In this document: piece by piece, positions 55,468-64,000 of the stretch
Numbering within the stretch: the stretch's first letter is position 1
How the letters are laid out: every line of letters begins with the position of its first letter
Assembly: GCA_023701245.1 (NCBI GenBank)
Contig: JAMPXK010000001.1
Coordinates: forward strand, 64,023-128,022
Direction of reading: 5' to 3'
Length of the DNA stretch: 64,000 nucleotides
From: Elusimicrobiales bacterium
Lineage (GTDB): Bacteria; Elusimicrobiota; Elusimicrobia; Elusimicrobiales; UBA9959
Position numbers and translations under genes: made by a program
The notes under the pieces: generated by a model
The model's database searches: none
What the model was told of the DNA's origin: nothing
The model's input: the letters and a program-made list of their open reading frames with translations, nothing else

Positions 55468-56061
55468 ATGAAAGCCCTGGAACGTATAATAGGAGTTTTC
55501 CGGAAATTCCCCGGCGTCGGCCCCAAGCAGGCCGAGCGCTTCGCCATGTACGTGGTGCGCGCCTCCGACCCCGAAGTGGAGGAACTGGTGGAGGCGCTGC
55601 GAGCCGTGAAGGCCTCCGTGAACTATTGCCGCGAATGTTTCAACTACGCCGAGGGGGACCTTTGTCCCATCTGCGCGGACGCCCACCGCGACCGCGCCTC
55701 CATCTGCGTGGTAGAGCGTCCGCAGGACCTGGCCGCCATTGAGAAGGCCAAAAGTTTTTCCGGCGTCTACCACGTCCTGCACGGGGCGGTTTCCCCGGCG
55801 GCCGGCGTGGCCCCGGACCACATCAAACTTAAAGAGCTGGTGGACCGCGTACGCGCCGGCGACGGCGCCGTGAAGGAAGTCATCATCGCCACCAACCCCG
55901 ACGCCGACGGCGAGGCCACCGCCATGTACCTCATCCGGCTGCTTAAGCCCTACGTGGCCAGGATAACGCGCATCGCTTACGGGGTCCCGCTGGGCGGAGA
56001 CATCGACTACATGGACGAGGTCACGCTGGGCTACGCGCTTAAAGGCCGCATCAATATCTGA
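55468..56061 (+). CDS. recR: Recombination protein RecR
   Basis: FRKFPGVGPKQAERFAMYV; C4 zinc finger; Toprim ATNPDADGEATAMYL. Confidence 0.95.
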   Translation: MKALERIIGVFRKFPGVGPKQAERFAMYVVRASDPEVEELVEALRAVKASVNYCRECFNYAEGDLCPICADAHRDRASICVVERPQDLAAIEKAKSFSGVYHVLHGAVSPAAGVAPDHIKLKELVDRVRAGDGAVKEVIIATNPDADGEATAMYLIRLLKPYVARITRIAYGVPLGGDIDYMDEVTLGYALKGRINI

Positions 56062-56133
56062 CGGTTTCTCTTAAAGGGGTTCGGGTCCGCTTCAAGTTCT
56101 GCTTCCCTGTGACGCTCCCGGCGGACGGGCGTT

Positions 56134-58071
56134 ATGCTGTTTTCCTATTACCGCAGGCCGCTGTTCCTCCTGCTGGCTTTTTACGCCGGCGGGATACTGC
56201 TTTTTCCGGACTTTTTCATCAGGAGGCCGGCGCCTCCGCCTTTCCCCCTGCCGCGCAGCGGGGCGCTGGTAGAGGGCAGGATCTCCGCGTACCCCGCGGC
56301 GGGGCCCGGCGGAACGCGCTTTGCGCTGGAGACTGAAAAGATCTACGGGCGCCCGCACAGGACCGGGCTTATGGTCTACGCCCGCGACGCCGGCGGCGCC
56401 TCTTACGGGGACAGGGTGGCCTTCCTGGCCGACCTGGAGGTGCCGCCCGGAGCGGCGGTGCCGGGCGCCCTGGACTGGGCGGATTACCTGGCGAGGCGCG
56501 GCATAACGGCCCAGGCCCGCGCTCGCCAGCTGGAGGTGACCGCCCGCGCCAACCGGTTCCTGCTGCTGGCCCGGGGGGTCAGGGCTCGGGCGCTGGAAGC
56601 CTTCGAGGCCGCCATGCCGCCCGAAGGCGCCGCCGTGCTGGCAGGGGTGGTGCTGGGGGAAAAACGCAGCGTGCCGCCGGACCTGAAGGCCGCTTTCCAG
56701 GATTCCGGGGCCATGCACCTGCTGGTGGCGTCGGGTTCCAACGTCGGGTTCGTGGTGGCGGTGGTGTATTTCCTGTGCTCGCGGTTCGGGATCAAGCGCC
56801 GCTATTCCGGGCTGGCGGCCCTTGCGCTGGCGGGTTTTTACGTCACGGCGGCGGGGCTGGACGCGCCGCTGGTGCGGGCTTACCTGATGTTCGGCGCCGG
56901 GCTGGGAGCCTGGCTGCTGCGCCGGGAGGCCGGCGCCTTTCACGCGCTTACCGCGGCCGGCCTGCTGATCCTGCTTGCCTCGCCGGCTTCGCTTTTCGAC
57001 GCCGGCTTCCAGATGTCCTTCCTGGCCGCGTACGGGCTGACGGTGGGCACGGCCCTTTGGGGGCGCTACCTTCCGGGCGGGGCGGCGGGGTGGGCTCCAG
57101 GCCTGCTGCTGGTCAGCTTCCTGGCCCAGCTGGGCCTTTACCCGCTGCTGGCGGCGTATTTCCACAAGGTCTCCCTGGTCTCGCTGCTTTCCAATATGGC
57201 GCTGGTGCCGGCGGCGGGCGTAGCCATGGCCCTCGGTTTCCTGCTGGCGGTCTTTGCGGGGACGGCGCTGGTCCCGGCCCTGCTGGCGCCGGCGGCTAAA
57301 GCTTTCATGGGGTTGTTCACCGGCACCGTGAAATTCTTCGCGGCCCTGCCTTTCGCGTCGGTGCGGGTGGCGGAGCCGGACGGGTGGTTCGTGGGAGGGT
57401 TCTTCCTGGCCGCCTTCGTCCTGCTGCACGCTCCGCTGCTGGGCTTCAGGAGCTATAAACTTTACGCGCCGCTGCTGGCGGGGGCGCTGGTCATGGCCGC
57501 GGGGCGGCTGCCGGCCTTTCCGGCGGCAGACAGCGCTCTTTACACCGGGGTGCTGTTCGGGGATTCCAATACCAGCAGCGCGCTCATTGCCTCCGGGGCG
57601 GGGGAACTTTACCTGCTCAATCCCGGGGTGAGCGGCAAAAAACTCGCCGACGCCGTCCTGGCCCGCGGCACCCTCCGCGTGGAGGCCGTGCTGCTCAGTT
57701 CCCTGGAGGAGAAGAATTACAGCGGGCTGGAGGAGCTTGCCGGGCTGGTCAGGGTCAGGCAGGTCCTGCTGCCGTACGGGCCGCTGCCGGCGGACCTGGC
57801 CGCCCTTCTTGGGCGCCTGGAGCAGGGCGGGGCTGGGGTGCGGCGGGTATGGGCCGGAGAGAACGCCGCGGAAAACGTCGCCTGCGGCTGGGACGGTTAC
57901 GCCCCGGGCTACGCAGGCGCGGGGGACAGGGTCTGGTGGGAAGTCGGCGGCATAAAACTGGTGCGCGGCGGCGCCGGCGCCCTGCGTTCCGGGGCGGGCG
58001 GCGCGGAGGTGCCGGCCGTCAGGGGCGCCGTCGTGCCGATCGGGGCGGGCCAAGCGGATAAATTGTTATAA
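56134..58071 (+). CDS. comEC: ComEC/Rec2-family DNA uptake protein
   Basis: [39 protein letters not shown]. Confidence 0.88.
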   Translation: MLFSYYRRPLFLLLAFYAGGILLFPDFFIRRPAPPPFPLPRSGALVEGRISAYPAAGPGGTRFALETEKIYGRPHRTGLMVYARDAGGASYGDRVAFLADLEVPPGAAVPGALDWADYLARRGITAQARARQLEVTARANRFLLLARGVRARALEAFEAAMPPEGAAVLAGVVLGEKRSVPPDLKAAFQDSGAMHLLVASGSNVGFVVAVVYFLCSRFGIKRRYSGLAALALAGFYVTAAGLDAPLVRAYLMFGAGLGAWLLRREAGAFHALTAAGLLILLASPASLFDAGFQMSFLAAYGLTVGTALWGRYLPGGAAGWAPGLLLVSFLAQLGLYPLLAAYFHKVSLVSLLSNMALVPAAGVAMALGFLLAVFAGTALVPALLAPAAKAFMGLFTGTVKFFAALPFASVRVAEPDGWFVGGFFLAAFVLLHAPLLGFRSYKLYAPLLAGALVMAAGRLPAFPAADSALYTGVLFGDSNTSSALIASGAGELYLLNPGVSGKKLADAVLARGTLRVEAVLLSSLEEKNYSGLEELAGLVRVRQVLLPYGPLPADLAALLGRLEQGGAGVRRVWAGENAAENVACGWDGYAPGYAGAGDRVWWEVGGIKLVRGGAGALRSGAGGAEVPAVRGAVVPIGAGQADKLL

Positions 58072-58078
58072 TTTACCA

Positions 58079-59770
58079 ATGGAAAACCCGCCCAAGAGCA
58101 ACTTCATCCGCGAGATCATAGATAAGGACATAGAGAGCGGCAAATTCGAAGGCCGCGTGCACACGCGCTTTCCACCTGAGCCCAACGGCTACCTCCACAT
58201 AGGCCACGCCACGTCCATCATCCTCAACTCCGGCATAGCGGCCGCCTACAAAGGCAAGTTCAACCTGCGCTTCGACGACACCAACCCGGCCAAAGAAGAG
58301 CAGGAGTACGTGGACTCCATTATAGAGGACGTGCGGTGGCTGGGCGGCAACTTCGAGGACAGGCTGTTCTTCGCCTCAGACTATTTCCAGCAGATGTACG
58401 ACTGGGCCATGCAGCTGGTAAAGGCCGGCAAGGCTTTCGTCTGCGACCTGAACGCGGACCAGATCCGCGAGCACCGCGGCGCGCCCGGCACGCCCGGCAA
58501 GGATTCCCCTTTCCGCAACCGCTCGATAGAGGAGAACGCGGACCTCTTCGAGAGGATGAGGAAGGGGGAGTTCCCCGACGGCAGCCGAACGCTGCGCGCC
58601 AAGATAGATATGGCGCATCCCAATATCAACATGCGCGACCCGGTGATGTACCGCATCCTGCACGCCGAGCACCACCGCCAGGGCAACAAGTGGTGCATCT
58701 ACCCGATGTACGACTGGGCCCACGGCCTGGAAGACTCCATAGAGCGCATCACCCATTCCATCTGTACGCTGGAGTTCGAGGACCATCGCCCGCTCTACGA
58801 CTGGTACCTGGACCAGCTGGGCGTCTATCACCCTCAGCAGATAGAGTTCGCCCGCCGCACGCTGGGCAACACCATCACCAGCAAGCGCAAGCTGCTGGAG
58901 CTGGTGAAGGAGAAACATGTCGAAGGCTGGGACGACCCCCGTATGCCCACGGTCTCCGGCTTCCGCCGCCGCGGCTATACCGCCAGCGCCCTGCGCGCTT
59001 TCTGCGACGAGATCGGCATCACCAAAGTGCCCGGCATCTCGGACATCTGGGTGCTGGAGAACGCCCTGCGCAACGAGCTTAACGCCGCCGCCCCGCGCGC
59101 CATGGCCGTGCTCAAGCCGCTCAAGGTGGTGCTCACGAATTACCCCGAGGGCCAGACCGAGGAGATGTGCGCGGTCAATCATCCCGATAACCCGGAAGCC
59201 GGCACCCGCAAAGTGCCGTTTTCGCGCGAACTTTACATCGAACAGGGCGATTTTATGGAAGTGCCGCCCAAGAAGTTCTTCCGCATGACGCCCGGCCAGG
59301 AAGTACGGCTGCGCGCGGCCTATATCGTGAAATGCGAAAGCGTGGTGAAGGACGCCGAAGGCCGCGTGACCGAGGTGCATTGCACCTACGATCCAGCCAC
59401 CAGGGGCGGCGACGCCCCCGACGGGCGCAAGATCAAGGGCACCATACACTGGGTCTCGGCCAAACACGCCCTGCCCGCCAAGGTGCGCCTCTACGACGCG
59501 TTGTTCACGGTGCGCAACCCCGAGGACGTGGAAGAGGGGCATGATTACAAGGAAAATATCAACCCGGCCTCGCTCGAGGTCATAGAGCGGGCCATGCTGG
59601 AGCCTTCGCTCGCCGCGGCGGCCCCCGGTTCCCGCTGGCAGTTCGAGCGGCTGGGCTATTTCTTCTCCGATCCCAAGGATTCGAAGCCCGGCGCCCCGGT
59701 GTTCAACCGCACGGTGACGCTCAAGGATACCTGGGCCAAGATAGAGCAGAAGGCCCCGGCCGGCAATTAG
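58079..59770 (+). CDS. glnS: Glutamine--tRNA ligase
   Basis: [68 protein letters not shown]. Confidence 0.97.
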   Translation: MENPPKSNFIREIIDKDIESGKFEGRVHTRFPPEPNGYLHIGHATSIILNSGIAAAYKGKFNLRFDDTNPAKEEQEYVDSIIEDVRWLGGNFEDRLFFASDYFQQMYDWAMQLVKAGKAFVCDLNADQIREHRGAPGTPGKDSPFRNRSIEENADLFERMRKGEFPDGSRTLRAKIDMAHPNINMRDPVMYRILHAEHHRQGNKWCIYPMYDWAHGLEDSIERITHSICTLEFEDHRPLYDWYLDQLGVYHPQQIEFARRTLGNTITSKRKLLELVKEKHVEGWDDPRMPTVSGFRRRGYTASALRAFCDEIGITKVPGISDIWVLENALRNELNAAAPRAMAVLKPLKVVLTNYPEGQTEEMCAVNHPDNPEAGTRKVPFSRELYIEQGDFMEVPPKKFFRMTPGQEVRLRAAYIVKCESVVKDAEGRVTEVHCTYDPATRGGDAPDGRKIKGTIHWVSAKHALPAKVRLYDALFTVRNPEDVEEGHDYKENINPASLEVIERAMLEPSLAAAAPGSRWQFERLGYFFSDPKDSKPGAPVFNRTVTLKDTWAKIEQKAPAGN

Positions 59771-59782
59771 GATACGTCACCC

Positions 59783-60625
59783 ATGAAGCGCATAAAAAGC
59801 GTCATCCTGTTCTACAATTCCAACAGGCGCAAGGCCATAGCCTACGCCGCCGCCATAGAGCGCCGGCTGCGGTCCGCGGGCGCGCGGGTGCACCGCGTCT
59901 GCGTCAACGACGCCGACTGCGAGATCAAGGCGGCCGACGCCGCGGTGGCGGTGGGCGGCGACGGCACGGTGCTGTACGCGGCGCGCCACGTCATCGGCCG
60001 CGGCATCCCGGTGCTCGGCATCAACGCCGGCGGGCTGGGGTTCCTCAGCGGCGTGGAACGCCGGTCTTTTCTCAAGAGCGTTGATTCCTTTTTGGCCGGC
60101 GAGTTCAGGAAATTCGAGCGCAGCCTGCTGTCGGTGAGCGTGAAGCGCGGTTCGCGCGTGGTCTTCGGCCCGCTGCCGGCCCTGAACGACTGCGTGATCC
60201 GCAGCCCGGAGGCCCGCGCGTTCACCCTGAAAGCCACTTTCGGCAAGGAATTCCTGTCCGAGTATTTCGGCGACGGCCTGATAATTTCCACGCCGAGCGG
60301 TTCCACTGCCTACAGCCTGGCCGCCTCCGGTCCGATAGTGATGCCGGACCTGGAAGTGATACTGCTTTCCCCTATCTGCCCGCATACGCTCACGCACCGG
60401 CCAATAGTGCTCTCCGCCGCTGAAGAACTAAAGGTGGCGGTGCAGGAAGGACGGTCCGGCCCGCAGGTGATGACGCTTTCCCTGGACGGGCAGGAGAATT
60501 TCAGGCTCGAGCGGGGCGATACGGTGGTGATAGGCAAGCACCGCCGGAATTTCCACATGCTGGCTCCGCGCGGCTTCTCCTATTTCGACATCCTGCGCCG
60601 CAAACTCAGTTGGGGCGAAAGATAG
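59783..60625 (+). CDS. nadK: NAD kinase
   Basis: VGGDGTVLYAARHV, INAGGLGFLSG, TPSGSTAYSLAASGPIV. Confidence 0.95.
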   Translation: MKRIKSVILFYNSNRRKAIAYAAAIERRLRSAGARVHRVCVNDADCEIKAADAAVAVGGDGTVLYAARHVIGRGIPVLGINAGGLGFLSGVERRSFLKSVDSFLAGEFRKFERSLLSVSVKRGSRVVFGPLPALNDCVIRSPEARAFTLKATFGKEFLSEYFGDGLIISTPSGSTAYSLAASGPIVMPDLEVILLSPICPHTLTHRPIVLSAAEELKVAVQEGRSGPQVMTLSLDGQENFRLERGDTVVIGKHRRNFHMLAPRGFSYFDILRRKLSWGER

Positions 60626-60630
60626 AAGCC

Positions 60631-60762
60631 CGGGCGTGACGGTGAGGCGTTCCCCGCACGCCCCAGTTGGGGAAGGAGGCTCCGGCCCGCAAGGGCTGGA
60701 GGGAACCGCGCAACGGTTCCCCGGGTCTGGGGCGCAGGGGAATGCCTCGGCGGCGCGCCCGA
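60631..60762. repeat. About 130-bp palindromic intergenic element with imperfect terminal inverted repeats
   Basis: GAGGCGTTCCCCGCACGCCCCAG (60644-60666) vs CTGGGGCGCAGGGGAATGCCTC (60727-60748), with inner hairpins. Confidence 0.65.
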
Positions 60763-60781
60763 GTTCCAAATTGTCCGGTAT

Positions 60782-62431
60782 ATGCTTAAAAAACTTTCAA
60801 TACGCAATTTCGCCGTCATCGATGCGCTGGACCTGGAGCCGGGCCCGGGCCTGAACATCTTCACCGGCGAGACCGGCGCCGGGAAGTCCATAATCATTTC
60901 AGCCCTCGGGTTCCTGCTGGGGGAACGGTCGGGTTCGGACATCCTGCGGCCCGGCGCGGCTTCGGCCGAGGTGGAGGGGGAGTTCGACGCCGCGGGCCTG
61001 CCGCCCGCTGCGGCGGAGCGTTGGGGGATAAAGGGCGGGACTTTCCGCGTCCGGCGCCAGGCGGACCCTAGGGGCCGCACGCGGGCCGCCATAAACGGGG
61101 CCGCGGCCACCCTGGCGCAGCTGTCCGAACTTGGCGGCCACCTGGTGGATTTCCACGGGCAGAACGAGCACCAGAGCCTGCTGAAGCCGGAGATCCAGCG
61201 CGACCTGCTGGACCGCTACGGCCGGCTGGAGAAGGACGCCGCCGCGGTGGCCGGGGCCTGGGGCGCCGCCCGCGCCCTGGAAGAGGCCCTTAACGCCGTT
61301 TCCATGTCCGAGGACGAGCGCGCGCGCCTGCTGGACCTCTACCGCTTCCAGTTGGGCGAGATAGAAGCCGCCGAGCTGAAGCCCGGCGAGGAGGAGGAGC
61401 TTGAGACCCTCTGGCCCCGCCTGAAGAATTCGGAAAAACTTTTTTCCCTGTCCGGGGACGGCCATGGCCTGCTGGACGACGCCGCGAGCGCGGCCGAAAA
61501 GGCGCTGGAGAAGCTCAAGGGACTGGCGGCCGTGGATCCGTCCGCGGAGCCGCTGGCGGGGCGGCTGGCTTCGGCGGCCATAGAATTGCGCGACCTGACC
61601 GGGGAGCTGCGCTCTTACGGCAAGTCCGTGCATTGCGACCCCGGGGAAGTGGACAGGGTCTTGTCGCGCCTGGAAAAATTCAAGAGCCTCAAAAAAAAGT
61701 ACGGAGCCGATATCCCGGCGGTGCTGGCCAGGGCCGAAGAGCTGCGCGCCAAAGCGGCCAGTCTCGAAGATATGACGCTGGACCGCTCCGAGATAGAGAA
61801 AAAGCTGGCCGCCGCCCGGGCCAAGCTGGAAAAACTGGCCGGCGCCCTGCACGAAAAACGCCTGGCCGCCGCCAAAAAACTTTCCGCCGAGATAATAAAA
61901 GAGGCCGAAGGCCTGGGGTTCAAGGAAGTGCGTTTCAGCGTGGACGCCGCCTACGACGAGGCCGCCATTTCCTCTACGGGAGGGGATTGCGTGGAATACC
62001 TTTTTACCGCCAATCCCGGCTACCCGCTGCGCCCGCTGCGCTATACGGCCTCCGGCGGCGAGATGGCCCGCATCATGCTGGCGCTCAAGACCGTACTGTC
62101 CCGCGCCGACCGCATAGGGTCCCAGGTTTTCGACGAGGTGGACGCCGGCGTGGGCGCGGTGACCGGCCGCCTGGTAGGCCAGAAACTGGCCAAGCTGGCC
62201 GGCGAGAAACAGCTTTTCTGCATCACGCACCTGCCCCAGGTGGCGGCTTTCGGTTCGGTCCACTTTTTTGTGGAAAAGGACGTTAAGGCGGGGGTGGCCG
62301 CCGCCGCCGTACGCCGCCTGGACGCGGTGTCGCGTGAACTGGAGATAGCCCGCATGCTGGGCGGGAAAAAACAGTCCACCGACCTGGGCCTCAAGCACGC
62401 CCGCGAACTGCTGGCCGAAGCCGGCAAATGA
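60782..62431 (+). CDS. recN: DNA repair protein RecN
   Basis: LKKLSIRNFAVIDALDLEPGPGLNIFTGETGAGKSIII; ASGGEMARIMLALK; DEVDAGVGA. Confidence 0.96.
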   Translation: MLKKLSIRNFAVIDALDLEPGPGLNIFTGETGAGKSIIISALGFLLGERSGSDILRPGAASAEVEGEFDAAGLPPAAAERWGIKGGTFRVRRQADPRGRTRAAINGAAATLAQLSELGGHLVDFHGQNEHQSLLKPEIQRDLLDRYGRLEKDAAAVAGAWGAARALEEALNAVSMSEDERARLLDLYRFQLGEIEAAELKPGEEEELETLWPRLKNSEKLFSLSGDGHGLLDDAASAAEKALEKLKGLAAVDPSAEPLAGRLASAAIELRDLTGELRSYGKSVHCDPGEVDRVLSRLEKFKSLKKKYGADIPAVLARAEELRAKAASLEDMTLDRSEIEKKLAAARAKLEKLAGALHEKRLAAAKKLSAEIIKEAEGLGFKEVRFSVDAAYDEAAISSTGGDCVEYLFTANPGYPLRPLRYTASGGEMARIMLALKTVLSRADRIGSQVFDEVDAGVGAVTGRLVGQKLAKLAGEKQLFCITHLPQVAAFGSVHFFVEKDVKAGVAAAAVRRLDAVSRELEIARMLGGKKQSTDLGLKHARELLAEAGK

Positions 62432-62454
62432 CAACGAGAGAGGAGCCCTCCCCC

Positions 62455-63894
62455 ATGACCGTGAGAACCAGATTCGCGCCCAGTCCGACCGGCTACATGC
62501 ATATCGGCAACCTGCGCACCGCCCTTTACGCCTACCTGCACGCCCGCAAGAACAAGGGCACGTTCATCCTGCGCATCGAGGATACCGACCAGGCCCGTCT
62601 GGTGGAGGACAGCGTGAAGGTGATCTACGAGAGCCTCGCGGTCACCGGCCTGGAGCACGACGAGGGTCCCGATAAGGGCGGGCCGGTCGGGCCTTATACG
62701 CAGAGCGAGCGCCGCGGCCTCTACAAGGAGTACGCCCTGAAGCTGCTGGCTGAGGGCCATGCCTACCGCTGCTTCTGCGATAAGACGGAGAAGGCCGAGG
62801 AGCCCGACGAGGAGCATGACGCCCCTATCCTGGGTTATGACGGGCGCTGCGGCAGGCTTTCCCCGGAAGAAATAGCGGCCAACCTGGCCAAAGGCCTGCC
62901 TTACGTCATCCGCCAGCGGATAGACAAGGAGGGTTCCACGTCCTTCAGGGACTTCATTTACGGCGACATCGTGGTGGAGAACAAGCAGCTCGACGACCAG
63001 ATCCTGCTGAAGCGCGACGGTTACCCGACGTACAATTTCGCCAACGTGGTGGACGACCACCTGATGGGGATCACCCACGTCATGCGCGGCTGCGAGTATA
63101 TCTCCTCCACGCCCAAGTATATCCTGCTCTACAAGGCTTTCGGCTGGGAGATCCCCGAGCACATCCACCTGCCGCATATCCTGGGCCCGAGCGGCAAAAA
63201 ACTTTCCAAGCGCGAGGGCAGCGTGGCGCTGGGCGACTTCCTGAAAAAGGGCTACCTGCCCGAGGCGATCCTCAACTACATCGCGCTGCTGGGCTGGAAC
63301 CCGGGCACCGAGCAGGAGTTCTTCACCAAGGCGGACCTGATAGAGAAATTCGACATCGCGCGCATCGGCAAGGCGCCGGCCATGTTCGACGAGGTGAAGC
63401 TGCTCTGGCTCAACGCGCAGCACATAAAGGCCCTGCCCCCGGGGCGGGCGCACGAGCTGTTCCTGGGGTTCTACCCCGCGGCCATCTCCGGCGCTTTCGA
63501 CGCGGCCAAGCTGACCGGGTATATCCAGGGCAAGGTGGAAAAGCTGGAGGATATCCCCCGGATGACGGCTTTCCTGGCCGGGCTCGACGAGAAATATTCT
63601 CCCGAACTTTTCGTGCACGCCAAGAACAAGACCACGCTGGAGAGCAGCCGCGCCGTGCTCGCGGACCTGCAGGCCGTGCTGGGGGCTCTGCCGGCCTGGG
63701 AGTATGCCGGGATCCTGGCTGCGGTCAAAGGCTATGCCGAGGCCAAGGGCGCCAAGCTGGGGCCGGTCATGTGGCCGCTGCGCATCGCCATCTCCGGCCT
63801 GGCCGTCACCCCGACCGGGGCCGCTGAAATAGCGGAGCTCCTGGGCAAGCCCGAAACCCTGCGCCGCATCTCCGTAGCGCTCGCAAAACTTTAG
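62455..63894 (+). CDS. gltX: Glutamate--tRNA ligase
   Basis: TRFAPSPTGYMHIGNLRTALY; RIEDTDQARLVEDS; KKLSKREGSVALG. Probable start MTVRTRF at 62455 behind GAGAGGAG. Confidence 0.96.
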   Translation: MTVRTRFAPSPTGYMHIGNLRTALYAYLHARKNKGTFILRIEDTDQARLVEDSVKVIYESLAVTGLEHDEGPDKGGPVGPYTQSERRGLYKEYALKLLAEGHAYRCFCDKTEKAEEPDEEHDAPILGYDGRCGRLSPEEIAANLAKGLPYVIRQRIDKEGSTSFRDFIYGDIVVENKQLDDQILLKRDGYPTYNFANVVDDHLMGITHVMRGCEYISSTPKYILLYKAFGWEIPEHIHLPHILGPSGKKLSKREGSVALGDFLKKGYLPEAILNYIALLGWNPGTEQEFFTKADLIEKFDIARIGKAPAMFDEVKLLWLNAQHIKALPPGRAHELFLGFYPAAISGAFDAAKLTGYIQGKVEKLEDIPRMTAFLAGLDEKYSPELFVHAKNKTTLESSRAVLADLQAVLGALPAWEYAGILAAVKGYAEAKGAKLGPVMWPLRIAISGLAVTPTGAAEIAELLGKPETLRRISVALAKL

Positions 63895-63914
63895 CCGCTC
63901 CCTTTCGGCTATGA

Positions 63915-64000
63915 GCGGGTGGCGTGGGGGGGCGGGGGTATGCCATCCTCGGGCACGCGGTCGCGCACACCGTGCGCGCCGCTCCTCACACTGCGGTGTC
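63915..64000. repeat. Second (window-truncated) copy of the element at 3681-3813
   Basis: 63937-63989 matches 3693-3745 at 52/53; GCGGGTGGCG at 63915-63924 resembles the TIR. Confidence 0.7.

Noticed and set aside
1-64000. tRNA, rRNA, prophage, transposase or classical toxin-antitoxin/defence genes
   Set aside because: No cloverleaf T-loop signatures, rRNA-like blocks, transposase motifs or recognisable defence proteins were seen.

Overview
GC-rich bacterial chromosomal window, densely coding. Family composition suggests Elusimicrobiota or a related anaerobic lineage; this is inference, as no marker search was possible. There are about 55 credible CDS. Conserved content: a polysaccharide/nucleotide-sugar module (DegT aminotransferase, GT2, RmlD-like, MraY/WecA-like), HD-GYP, GlcF plus a GlcD-GlcE fusion, tryptophanase plus permease, TauE/SafE plus DUF1634, TRAP transporter parts, ferritin, Fhs, MalQ, RidA, a MurC-like ligase, flavodiiron protein, a deoxyhypusine-synthase-like protein, and a dnaX-recR-comEC-glnS-nadK-recN-gltX block. 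Two accessory zones stand out. (1) 30.2-34.6 kb: four uncharacterised exported proteins, two with peptidase-like motifs. (2) 39.4-51.6 kb: six large low-complexity Gly/Ala/Ser/Pro-rich membrane-anchored proteins, several mutually paralogous, interrupted by a B12-binding radical SAM gene. Three of the six are preceded by similar promoters and a similar 5' leader, with one compensatory base-pair change between two copies. The two zones share a -35 motif (CCCTTGACA-like, 17-bp spacer). This is the best candidate for an undescribed envelope-associated system. Palindrome-rich intergenic elements (3.7, 25.8, 60.7 and 63.9 kb) suggest a MITE/REP-like repeat family. No tRNA, rRNA, CRISPR or transposase was recognised.
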